Positions 8,133-15,580 of a stretch of 26,755 nucleotides of DNA are shown here, in pieces. The DNA is taken from positions 1 through 26,755 of the forward strand of contig JAQUUD010000011.1 in the NCBI GenBank assembly GCA_028694075.1, in the 5' to 3' direction. Within the stretch, counting starts at the first letter, position 1. The number at the start of each line of letters is the position of its first letter. The notes below the pieces were generated by a model. The model was not told the origin of the DNA. It searched no databases and saw only the letters and a program-made list of their open reading frames with translations. The DNA comes from Clostridia bacterium (GTDB lineage: Bacteria; Bacillota; Clostridia; Christensenellales; UBA1242). A program made the position numbers and the translations under genes.

Positions 8133-9167
8133 ATGAAAAATACTATTTTATATATAATACTAGGAGTTATTTTGGCAGTAGGTTTGGGCATTGGAATTTA
8201 TTTCATTGTTAATAACAATATTTCAGCCAACGCACAAACATATGTTTCAGTTTCAATAAACCCTGCAGTAGAATTTACTGTCAATGAAGATGGGCTTGTT
8301 ATATCTACAGTTGCAACAGATGCAGAGGGAGATCAAATAATTCAAAGTTATGATTTTTATGGAATGCCTATTGATATTGCTTGTGAAACATTCACACAAC
8401 TTTGCATTAATGCGGGATATGTTGTTTATGATAATGACGAAACATCAGAAGATCCCAATGAAGTATTAATCACAGTAATAAGTGAAGATGCAGACATCGA
8501 AGAAGATATTGAAAACAAAATTAGATTAAAGCTAAATAGTTGCTTTCAAAACAATGGTGTTTTTGGTTTTGTTTCAATGGATATTTTGGCAGAATATATT
8601 GATCAGGCGATAGAATATGACATTTCGGTTGGACACATCAAATTAATTATGGCTGCTTTGACATACAACCCAGAACTTGATTTTGAAGAATTGGTTAATA
8701 TGCCAATTAATGAAGTAGTTAAACTAGTCAACGCTTCTCATAAAAATATGGTAAATACGACTTCCGCTATTCGTTCTCAACTAAAACTTGATTTAGATGC
8801 TTTGAAAGCAAGTGAAGAATATATTGATATGTTTACAGCACTTGAAGCAATTAATCAAATTGAAATTGATCTTAATAATGATGCTTTAACTTCAGAACAA
8901 CGTGAAGGGTTTGAAAACCAATTAGCAGACGCAGAAGCAAGTTTTGACGAAATTTATGGCGACCTTTTTGACGAATATAAAGATGCAAAGGCCGCTCTAA
9001 TAGATCAAGCCAAAGAAGATTCTAAACAAGCATTAGAGACAATAAAATCTCAGTATAGAGCAAGAGTCCAAAACCATAAAGAAGATGCCGACAACGCAAA
9101 AAACAATTCTAATAATGTTAGAAATAGAATAAGTACTTGGCAAGAAGAACAAGAAAATCCAGATTAA
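8133..9167 (+). CDS. RsgI-like membrane protein lacking the anti-sigma domain
   Basis: The 344-residue product begins with a membrane segment (about residues 4-28) and an extracytoplasmic domain starting YVSVSINPAVEFTVNEDG. This matches the conserved middle domain of anti-sigma-I factors RsgI (typically YxSxDINPSxE...N..G.V). That domain spans about 35-100, and a helical region runs to about 200. The C-terminal ~140 residues are charged, with heptad-like helices (DLDALKASEEYIDMF; KAALIDQAKEDSKQA) suggesting coiled coil. Full RsgI proteins have a cytoplasmic RsgI_N domain before the membrane helix; here the ATG falls directly at the helix and no sigI gene is adjacent, so signalling to a sigma factor is doubtful. 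The start is supported by AAGGAG and the promoter. An upstream in-frame ATG at 8085 lies before the -10 and is rejected. Confidence 0.75.
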   Translation: MKNTILYIILGVILAVGLGIGIYFIVNNNISANAQTYVSVSINPAVEFTVNEDGLVISTVATDAEGDQIIQSYDFYGMPIDIACETFTQLCINAGYVVYDNDETSEDPNEVLITVISEDADIEEDIENKIRLKLNSCFQNNGVFGFVSMDILAEYIDQAIEYDISVGHIKLIMAALTYNPELDFEELVNMPINEVVKLVNASHKNMVNTTSAIRSQLKLDLDALKASEEYIDMFTALEAINQIEIDLNNDALTSEQREGFENQLADAEASFDEIYGDLFDEYKDAKAALIDQAKEDSKQALETIKSQYRARVQNHKEDADNAKNNSNNVRNRISTWQEEQENPD

Positions 9168-9615
9168 TAAATGATAATTAACATACAAATAAAATTTTGT
9201 TGTTAAATTTTATGTCAACCTTAACACAACGAATATCAAAATTTTAAAAAAATGTATTTTCATTAAAAATCTTAGAAATATCAAAACAAGTAAGTTTTTG
9301 ATTATTTTATTTTTGTCTTTAAATACACATATCAGAATAATAATATTTATTAGCTTATAAATTTAGAATTAAGCAACAACTAATAATGATTTTTGTCTAA
9401 TCTGATTTAAATAAATCACAAGTTATAACTGAAGCAAACGTGAATTCAAGAACGCATAGTATTATGCATAATATAATTTGTAAAAACAATTAAATAAATA
9501 TTAATTAGAAAAGGCTTAAACAAATAGAAATAATTGAATTTGTTTGTATAAGATTAAGAATATGTGTTATATTATTTTTGCATAAAAACTTAATTAAAAT
9601 GAAGTTGGAGGAAAT
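9168..9615 (+). promoter_or_regulatory. Intergenic region with promoter of the InlB-repeat gene
   Basis: This 448-nt AT-rich region has no ORF I would support. Near its end it carries an extended -10 TGTTATATT (9565-9573) with no clear -35 at standard spacing, followed by GGAGG at 9607-9611, 4 nt before ATG 9616. No clear terminator hairpin is seen after the RsgI-like gene. Confidence 0.5.
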
Positions 9616-10484
9616 ATGAAAAAGTTTAAAAATCTATTCTTGATAGCATTTATTTTAATCAATGCAGTGTTGGTTTCAAGTTTTATAACAATATCAAAAC
9701 CCAACGAGGTGTTTGCTGTTGGCAGTACACACACCGTTACATTCAAGGCTAACGGTGGTGTTGGAAATGATTACACTCAAATTTTCAATGATTATGAAAC
9801 TCAAAACTTAACACCCAATACATTTACTAGAGAGGGTTATGTTTTTGCAAGTTGGAATGATAATATTGATGGTCTTGGTTTAACACATTATGATTGTGAT
9901 GGACTTACATTGGCAGGCTCAGATTTAACCCTATATGCACAATGGGCTGAAAAATTCATCATAACCTTTAATGAAAATGGTGGTTCGGAAGTATCGGATT
10001 TTAATGAACCCGAGGGAATTTCGATTACAGAACCAGCAGAACCCACAAAAACGGGTTACACTTTCGCAGGTTGGTTTACTGACAACACAACTTTTGAAGA
10101 AGAATTTACTTTTGACACTATGCCGTCGGAAAACGTTACTCTCTTTGCACAATGGACTGTAAATACTTACACAATCATATTTGTTACAAATGGTGGAGTT
10201 GAAGTATAGATATTGTTGATGACTTCAATTCTACAATAACTCTTCCAACACCCACAAAAACAGGTTATACTTTTATGGGTTGGTATTTAGATGAGGACTG
10301 CACAATTTCTGCTACCTTGACCTCAATGCCCAGCGAAAATACAACGCTCTATGCCTCATGGGAAGCAATAGAAAGAAATATTTGGTATTCTATTGTAGGT
10401 GGAATGATATTAATTTTGGGAATTGGGTTAATGTTTTTATTAATCCGACAAAAAAAATACGAACAAGAAAATCAGATTAAATAA
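9616..10484 (+). pseudogene. InlB B-repeat surface protein, interrupted by a frameshift
   Basis: Two adjacent ORFs are one gene. The first (9616-10209) has a signal peptide (hydrophobic to about residue 34) and two InlB/Listeria-Bacteroides B-repeats, recognisable by VTFKANGG, GYVFASWN and LYAQW, then FNENGG, TGYTFAGWF and LFAQW. A third repeat begins (IIFVTNGGVEV) and hits TAG at 10207-10209. Shifting frame at 10209 restores the rest of that repeat (PTKTGYTFMGWY, TTLYASW), followed by a C-terminal membrane anchor and a short basic tail ending at 10484. The intact protein would be about 288 residues, with three repeats displayed outside the cell. The change equals a one-base loss or two-base gain near 10204-10209. 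It may be true inactivation, phase variation or an assembly error. It is the only place in the window where a reading frame ends in TAG. Confidence 0.8.
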
Positions 10485-10649
10485 TACTTGGACATAAAAA
10501 CAAAATTTTTTCCATTACTTTCGTTTTTTAAACGGCGGTTTTATTTAATAGTTTAATTGCTTTTTGCTTTAAAATACTATAAAATAAGTGAGAAAAGTGA
10601 AGTAAGCCTATATCTTTTAAGGTTTAATTTACCGAAAGGATAGAAGATT

Positions 10650-11480
10650 ATGAAAAACACAATAAAAAAGAATGAGTTAAATGAAATAAGAGTAAGCAAG
10701 AAAAATAACATTTTTCAGCACATTGTTGTGCTTAAAACCAATCGATATAAACGATTCCAAAATAAAGAAATCTTTATTGAGGGAATTCATAATATAAAAT
10801 CCGCTGTCAAATACGGTTGGAAAATAAAAAATTGGATTTACTCAGACAAGGGACTTTCAGAATGGGGAAAAAACTTCATTAATCAAAACAAAGCCGAATT
10901 GAATTATAGTTTGTCAGAAGATCTGTTAAATGAAATTAGTGGCAGAACCGATACCTCTGAACTTATGGCAATTTTTGAAATGAAAGAAATGATGGTTCGG
11001 TTGTCTGAAAAACCCTTTGTGATAATTTGTGATAGACCTTCAAAAAAAGGCAACTTAGGATCTATCATTAGAAGTGCTGATGCTTTTAGATGCGACGGTA
11101 TTATTGTAACTGGACATTCTGTTGATATTTATGACCCAGATGTGATAGGTGCTTCAATGGGTTCATATTTTGCTGTAAACACTCAAAAGGTAGACGATAA
11201 CGATTCATTATTAAGATTATTTTCTGAGTGGAAAAAGCAATATCCCGACTTGCGGATAATTGCAACCACAGAAGAAGGAGAAAAATCAATTAGAGCATCT
11301 CAATTGAATTTGCCAATAGTTTTGCTAATGGGAAATGAGGCTGAAGGGCTTAGTAAGTTTTTTATGCAAAATTGCGACTATACAGTTAAAATACCCATGG
11401 GCGGGGAAGCATCTTCTCTCAATCTTGCTTGTGCGACATCTATTTTCTTATATGAAATTTTCGCACAAAGAAATTTTTAA
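10650..11480 (+). CDS. TrmH/SpoU-family RNA methyltransferase
   Basis: This 276-residue SAM-dependent methyltransferase of the SPOUT class probably methylates a ribose 2'-OH in rRNA or tRNA. The N-terminal ~95 residues form a substrate-binding-like domain (FIEGIHNIKSAVKYG). The C-terminal trefoil-knot domain shows motif 1 NLGSIIRSADAF, motif 2 LLMGNEAEGLS and motif 3 IPMGGEASSLNLACA. The target nucleotide cannot be assigned, because TrmH, RlmB and TsnR-like members share these motifs. AAAGGA precedes ATG 10650 by about 10 nt. A possible promoter (TTGCTT and TATAAA, 15-nt spacing) lies near 10558-10583. It appears monocistronic, with the RiPP locus promoter starting 13 nt after its stop. Confidence 0.9.
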   Translation: MKNTIKKNELNEIRVSKKNNIFQHIVVLKTNRYKRFQNKEIFIEGIHNIKSAVKYGWKIKNWIYSDKGLSEWGKNFINQNKAELNYSLSEDLLNEISGRTDTSELMAIFEMKEMMVRLSEKPFVIICDRPSKKGNLGSIIRSADAFRCDGIIVTGHSVDIYDPDVIGASMGSYFAVNTQKVDDNDSLLRLFSEWKKQYPDLRIIATTEEGEKSIRASQLNLPIVLLMGNEAEGLSKFFMQNCDYTVKIPMGGEASSLNLACATSIFLYEIFAQRNF

Positions 11481-11492
11481 ATTTAAAAATTA

Positions 11493-11521
11493 TTGACAAA
11501 ATTTATGTGTTATATTAGTAT
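11493..11521 (+). promoter_or_regulatory. Promoter of the Cys-rich peptide locus
   Basis: A perfect TTGACA (11493-11498) is followed after 17 nt by TAGTAT (11516-11521), a 4/6 match to the -10. TATAAA at 11519-11524 is an alternative at longer spacing. The TTG of the -35 is in frame with the peptide gene but is not its start. Confidence 0.6.
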
Positions 11522-11549
11522 AAATGACTTTAATATAAGGAGATTTGTT

Positions 11550-11714
11550 ATGTTTAAAATAGGTAAAAATCTTGCTTGTGCAATAAAAGAAAAAGTTCAA
11601 AACTCAAAGATTGTGCTCAGCGAAGCAAATGTTTGTTATACAGATAGTTGTTCTTGCAAGGGTGCTTGCGGGACTTATGTGCCTTCATGTGCAAGCTGTG
11701 CATACCATGACTAA
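11550..11714 (+). CDS. Cys-rich RiPP precursor peptide (54 residues)
   Basis: A small peptide gene lies directly before a radical SAM/SPASM maturase. AAGGAG (11537-11542) sits 7 nt before ATG 11550. Residues 1-28 form a basic, helical leader-like part beginning MFKIGKNLACAIKEKVQ. The 26-residue tail holds six cysteines (29, 34, 36, 40, 47, 50; spacing C-x4-C-x1-C-x3-C-x6-C-x2-C) with Ser, Gly, Thr and Tyr between them, and an extra Cys at 10. This is the pattern of ranthipeptide-type (SCIFF or CLI_3235-like) precursors, in which a SPASM enzyme forms Cys-to-residue thioethers. The KxGKxL leader start distantly recalls CLI_3235-class peptides, but I cannot assign a family. No Gly-Gly cleavage site is obvious. 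Product and activity are unknown. Confidence 0.75.
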   Translation: MFKIGKNLACAIKEKVQNSKIVLSEANVCYTDSCSCKGACGTYVPSCASCAYHD

Positions 11715-11725
11715 ATTAGAGAGAT

Positions 11726-11747
11726 AACGTCAAATTTACGATGTTTT
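11726..11747 (+). promoter_or_regulatory. Weak hairpin between precursor and maturase
   Basis: AACGTC (11726-11731) pairs with GATGTT (11740-11745), with one G-T wobble, across an 8-nt AT loop, followed by TT. It could act as a leaky terminator keeping peptide mRNA in excess of maturase mRNA, as is common in RiPP operons. The stem is weak, so this is tentative. Confidence 0.3.
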
Positions 11748-11765
11748 CCTAAATAAAGGAAAATG

Positions 11766-12875
11766 ATGAAAGAAACTGAAATTAAGAATATAAAATATAT
11801 AACAATTATTGCTACTCATAATTGCAATTTGAATTGCTCATATTGTTATGAACAACATAAATCTACTGAAAAAATGGATGTGGATCTAGTTAAGAAAATT
11901 ATTCAAAATGAACTGAACATAGACGATAATTTTGACTTGGTCGCTATTGATTTTTTTGGTGGAGAGCCTTTTTTAGAGTTTGATAGCATTATAAATATTA
12001 TTGATTTTGTTAAGGCTCAAAAACATAAAAAAGAGTTTTCTTTTTTTGCTGGAACAAACGGAACAATATTATCTGAAAAATATAAGCAATGGTTAGTGGA
12101 TAATAAAAATATTTTTTCCCTTGCTCTCAGTTTAAATGGTACTAAAACAATGCAAGATATAAATCGTTCAAATTCATTTGATTTAATAGATATTGATTTC
12201 TTTGTTAATAAATTTTCAAATGTTACAGTGAAAATGACAATATCTCAAGACACTTTGGAATATTTGGCTGAAGGTGTTGAGTTTTTACATAAATCGGGTT
12301 TTCAATTTATAAATTGCAATTTGGCAATGGGAGTTGACTGGCTTAACGAAAACAACTCATTTACATTAGAGAATGAGTTGGAAAAACTAATTAATTTTTA
12401 TTTAGAAAATCCTTTGTTGGCTCCATGCTCTCTTCTGAATTATAATATTCAAAATATTGCTTATTACAGTAAAAAGATAGCACATAAATATTGCGGAGCT
12501 GGAACTAGAATGAAAATCTATGATATAGATGGGAAAGTTTATCCGTGCCAATATTTCATGCCGTTAGCTATTGGCGAAAAATTACTTGCAACAGAAAATA
12601 TAGTCTTTTCTGACATTATTAAATCTTCTGACCTTGATACAATGTGTCAAAAATGCATTGTAGTAGATATTTGCCCCTCTTGCTATGGTTCAAATTTTGC
12701 TGGTACAGGTAATATTTACGGGAGAGATCCCGCTTTTTGTAAGCTTTCCAAAATTATTATCAAAGCTAATTCATATTTTAAAGCTAAGCAATGGGAATTA
12801 GGATTACTAAGCCTCGATGAGTACCAAGAACAGGAATTATTAAAGGGAATTATGATGATTCAAGAACAATTATAA
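11766..12875 (+). CDS. Radical SAM/SPASM peptide maturase
   Basis: This 369-residue enzyme is predicted to modify the Cys-rich peptide encoded 51 nt upstream. The radical SAM cluster motif C20-x3-C24-x2-C27 (HNCNLNCSYCYE) binds the SAM-coordinating [4Fe-4S]; FFGGEP follows. The C-terminal SPASM domain has C243-x12-G-x4-C261, then C294-x2-C297-x5-C303-x2-C306 and C325, enough for two auxiliary clusters. The chemistry is probably thioether formation, inferred from the family and the substrate. The protein begins directly with the radical SAM core, so no N-terminal PqqD-like RRE is visible, and none is encoded nearby. AGGA (11758-11761) favours ATG 11766 over the adjacent ATG 11763. No protease or transporter is in the same transcript; a terminator follows at 12949. 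Confidence 0.9.
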   Translation: MKETEIKNIKYITIIATHNCNLNCSYCYEQHKSTEKMDVDLVKKIIQNELNIDDNFDLVAIDFFGGEPFLEFDSIINIIDFVKAQKHKKEFSFFAGTNGTILSEKYKQWLVDNKNIFSLALSLNGTKTMQDINRSNSFDLIDIDFFVNKFSNVTVKMTISQDTLEYLAEGVEFLHKSGFQFINCNLAMGVDWLNENNSFTLENELEKLINFYLENPLLAPCSLLNYNIQNIAYYSKKIAHKYCGAGTRMKIYDIDGKVYPCQYFMPLAIGEKLLATENIVFSDIIKSSDLDTMCQKCIVVDICPSCYGSNFAGTGNIYGRDPAFCKLSKIIIKANSYFKAKQWELGLLSLDEYQEQELLKGIMMIQEQL

Positions 12876-12948
12876 ACAACAATTCACTGATGTGTTCAAA
12901 ATTATTAATAAAACAATATTTTAAAATTATAATTTTAATAAAAAATTA

Positions 12949-12988
12949 AGACCCAGTTTTCTCGATTGAAACTGAGGCTTGTTTTTTT
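12949..12988 (+). terminator. Intrinsic terminator of the peptide-maturase operon
   Basis: CAGTTT pairs with AAACTG (12954-12959 with 12969-12974), extended by further pairs with a bulge, followed by TTGTTTTTTT ending at 12988. It separates the RiPP locus from the ABC operon. Confidence 0.75.
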
Positions 12989-13387
12989 ATACCGGCAAGT
13001 CGCTTTATTGATATTTGAAAGTATGTTTTTTATTCATAACACCTGCTGAGTATAGAACTATTTAATTTATTATTTTAATCGGATAGTGTTGAAAGTCCGC
13101 TTAACTTTTTTATTTATAATTATTATATAGGTTGAATTATGTCGGTTTTTGGTTTATAATGTTACAAGTTAATGTTTATTTTCGTATTATATAGGTAATT
13201 GATATTATCGGAAGTTGGAAGAAAACGGGGCTAAGTCATATTTTTTAACAACTGATGATAGTTCAAACTTTTGTTTGCGAAAAATAAATTTTTGCAATAT
13301 CCGTTAGGAAAAATAAATTTTAATTTGATTAAAATTTAAAGACACATAGGTTATATTTATAAACTACAAGGATTATGGGGCGGGAGT
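12989..13387 (+). promoter_or_regulatory. Upstream region of the ABC operon with a perfect palindrome
   Basis: This ~400-nt AT-rich stretch has no supported gene. It contains a short hairpin CGGA/TCCG near 13080-13099, a second inverted repeat around 13273-13296 (TTGC...GCAA with A/T arms), and a perfect 11-bp-arm palindrome at 13314-13338 (TAAATTTTAAT, TTG, ATTAAAATTTA). The palindrome overlaps the expected -35 of a promoter whose -10 may be TATATT at 13352-13357, so it is a candidate operator for the ABC genes. It matches no riboswitch I recognise. Confidence 0.4.
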
Positions 13388-15580
13388 ATGCAATTTTTAT
13401 ATTATGCAATATTATTTTTTTTGGCGATACTTTTAAGTTTTTTATTTTTTAGATTGTCAAAGCATAAAAGAATAAAAAATTTAGATAAAATATATAAAAT
13501 ATTTGCGCTGATATTAGCGCTTGTGTTTGCAGTAAGTTACGGGCTTTTTAAAGAAGCAATTGCAAGCACGGTTGGTGTTGTTTTTGGAACGCCTATTTTA
13601 AGCCCTTTTTATACCATTGTTTCGCTTTTTCTAACTTGGTTTACATATGCGGGAGTTTTGCTTTTAATTTTATATCCCTTTTTTAAAATTAAAACAATTC
13701 AGAATTTAATAAAATTTTTTGTGTTGCCAGTTGCAATATTAAATATTATCTTCTTTTTGCCAAATTTGCAAGCATTGGTTGGAACATCGGTTTTTGATGT
13801 TTTCAGCATAAAAGCATTTGCCTATGCCATTGAGTGCGGTCTTGTTTTTGTTTTTTCTCTTTTAATTGTGATAAAAAGTGGCAAGATAAAAATAACAAAA
13901 ATTGAAGTTAGAAATGTCCTATTAGCCATTTTGCCAATTCTTTTGTGTATTCTGCCACCATATTTTTTACACGTTTTATTCGGCGATTATGGTATGAATT
14001 TGGAACTGGAAGGGTTGACTCCCGAACATAGAATAATGGTGTATGGCTCATTAATAATCCCTATTTTAATATATTTCTTTTTGAAAAATAAAGATGCAAA
14101 AGTTATTCGATTTTCTTTGCTCTATTTAAGTTTGGGAATGCTGATAACCTTTATGTTTAATTATAAACTTGAAACTTTTTTAAACCCAACCAGTTGGCCA
14201 TTGCACTTATGCCACACAGCAATGTATATTGTGCCAATTTGTTTGATTTTTAAGTGGGAAAAATTATTTTATTTCACATATTTTATCAATGTTTTGGGTG
14301 CGTTTCTTGCAATGGTTATGCCGAATACGGGAGATGGTTTAAGCGTTTTTGACCCGGGTTTAGTTGTGTTTTGGGTGAATCATTACAGTGCATTTTTTAT
14401 GCCACTCCTTGTTGTCGCACTCGGAGTTTTCAGCAGGCCAAAGTGGAAGCAGTTTGTTTATTCAATGGTGGGATTTGCGGTATATTTCTTATTAATTCTT
14501 TTCATCAATGCGTGGTTCACGAACTATAATTCGGGAGTTGACTTCTTTTTTGTAAACAGCGATTTTATAGCCGACAAATTGGGGTTATGGGCGGAGCATT
14601 TGCGAGATATAACAGCAAGTTTCCAAATAGGCAATTTAACATTTTTGTTTTATCCACTTTATCAAGTGCTTTTCTTTCTGGTGTATGTTGGCTTTGCTTT
14701 TGGAATGTGGTTTATATACGAACAATTCTTTTCGCTTGCAAGGCAATATCGAGATATTGCGGAAAGAAAAAAGAAAATAAAATTAGATGAACTTGCGCTT
14801 AAAATTTTATTAAATGGAAAAGGAGTAAATGAACCAGTGAACGAAGAAGGAATAAATAAATTAATATTAAAGAATTTCTCCAAAAAGTATGGGGACTCGA
14901 AAAAGTATGCCGTAAAAGATGCAAATTTGGAAGTTAACGGCGGTGAGATTTTTGGTTTTCTAGGTCCTAACGGAGCGGGAAAAAGCACAATAATAAAAAG
15001 CATTGTTGGAATTCAACCAATCACAAGCGGTGTAATTGAAATTTGCGGGTTTGATTGTCAAAATCAATCAATTATGGCAAAAAAACAAATTGGTTTCGTG
15101 CCCGACCACTATGCTTTATATGAAAAATTAACGGGCAGAGAATATATTAATTATATTGCTGACCTTTATGGTGTAAGTTTGGAAGATAGAACAGCCCGCT
15201 TGAAAAAGTATGTTGACCAGTTTGAATTGGAACAAGCAATAGATAACACAATTAAAACATATTCTCACGGAATGAAACAAAAAATCACAATCATTTCTGC
15301 ACTTATTCATAATCCAAAACTTTGGATTTTGGACGAACCATTAACAGGGCTTGACCCAAACAGCATTTTTCAAGTTAAAAAATGTATGAAAGACCACGTG
15401 AAAAAAGGTAACATTGTGTTTTTTAGTAGTCATATCATTGATGTCGTAGAACGAATTTGCGACAGGATTGCAATAATTAACAAAGGTAAAATTTTGGGAA
15501 TATATCTGATTTCAGATTTAGAAAAGCAAGGCATAAAGTTGGAAGAATTTTATTTAAACACAATTAAAGGAAAAAATTAA
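13388..15580 (+). CDS. YwaF/TMEM164-like membrane domain fused to ABC ATPase
   Basis: This 730-residue fusion has an N-terminal ~455 residues that are almost all membrane segments (about 12). Residues ~205-445 match the YwaF/TIGR02206 (TMEM164-like) family pattern: WPLHLCHTAMYIVPI, then a tryptophan/aromatic-rich loop and FWVNHYSAFFMPL. After a charged linker comes a complete ABC ATPase: Walker A GPNGAGKS at 526-533, Q-loop region IGFVPDHYALYE, signature YSHGMKQK at 625-632 (degenerate, as in ABC-2 exporters), Walker B ending D649-E650, and the H-loop SSHIID. The separate permease gene overlaps its stop by one base (TAATG), so they form one transporter. Family knowledge points to export. A lipid-related role for the YwaF part is only suggested by TMEM164 acyltransferase literature. 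A GGGCGGGAG tract lies directly before the ATG. Confidence 0.85.
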   Translation: MQFLYYAILFFLAILLSFLFFRLSKHKRIKNLDKIYKIFALILALVFAVSYGLFKEAIASTVGVVFGTPILSPFYTIVSLFLTWFTYAGVLLLILYPFFKIKTIQNLIKFFVLPVAILNIIFFLPNLQALVGTSVFDVFSIKAFAYAIECGLVFVFSLLIVIKSGKIKITKIEVRNVLLAILPILLCILPPYFLHVLFGDYGMNLELEGLTPEHRIMVYGSLIIPILIYFFLKNKDAKVIRFSLLYLSLGMLITFMFNYKLETFLNPTSWPLHLCHTAMYIVPICLIFKWEKLFYFTYFINVLGAFLAMVMPNTGDGLSVFDPGLVVFWVNHYSAFFMPLLVVALGVFSRPKWKQFVYSMVGFAVYFLLILFINAWFTNYNSGVDFFFVNSDFIADKLGLWAEHLRDITASFQIGNLTFLFYPLYQVLFFLVYVGFAFGMWFIYEQFFSLARQYRDIAERKKKIKLDELALKILLNGKGVNEPVNEEGINKLILKNFSKKYGDSKKYAVKDANLEVNGGEIFGFLGPNGAGKSTIIKSIVGIQPITSGVIEICGFDCQNQSIMAKKQIGFVPDHYALYEKLTGREYINYIADLYGVSLEDRTARLKKYVDQFELEQAIDNTIKTYSHGMKQKITIISALIHNPKLWILDEPLTGLDPNSIFQVKKCMKDHVKKGNIVFFSSHIIDVVERICDRIAIINKGKILGIYLISDLEKQGIKLEEFYLNTIKGKN

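Noticed and set aside
9931..10152. Minus-strand ORF inside the InlB-repeat gene
   Set aside because: It is antisense to repeat-coding sequence and has no own signals.
11493..11549. TTG start for the Cys-rich peptide
   Set aside because: It is the -35 box TTGACA, and AAGGAG supports ATG 11550.
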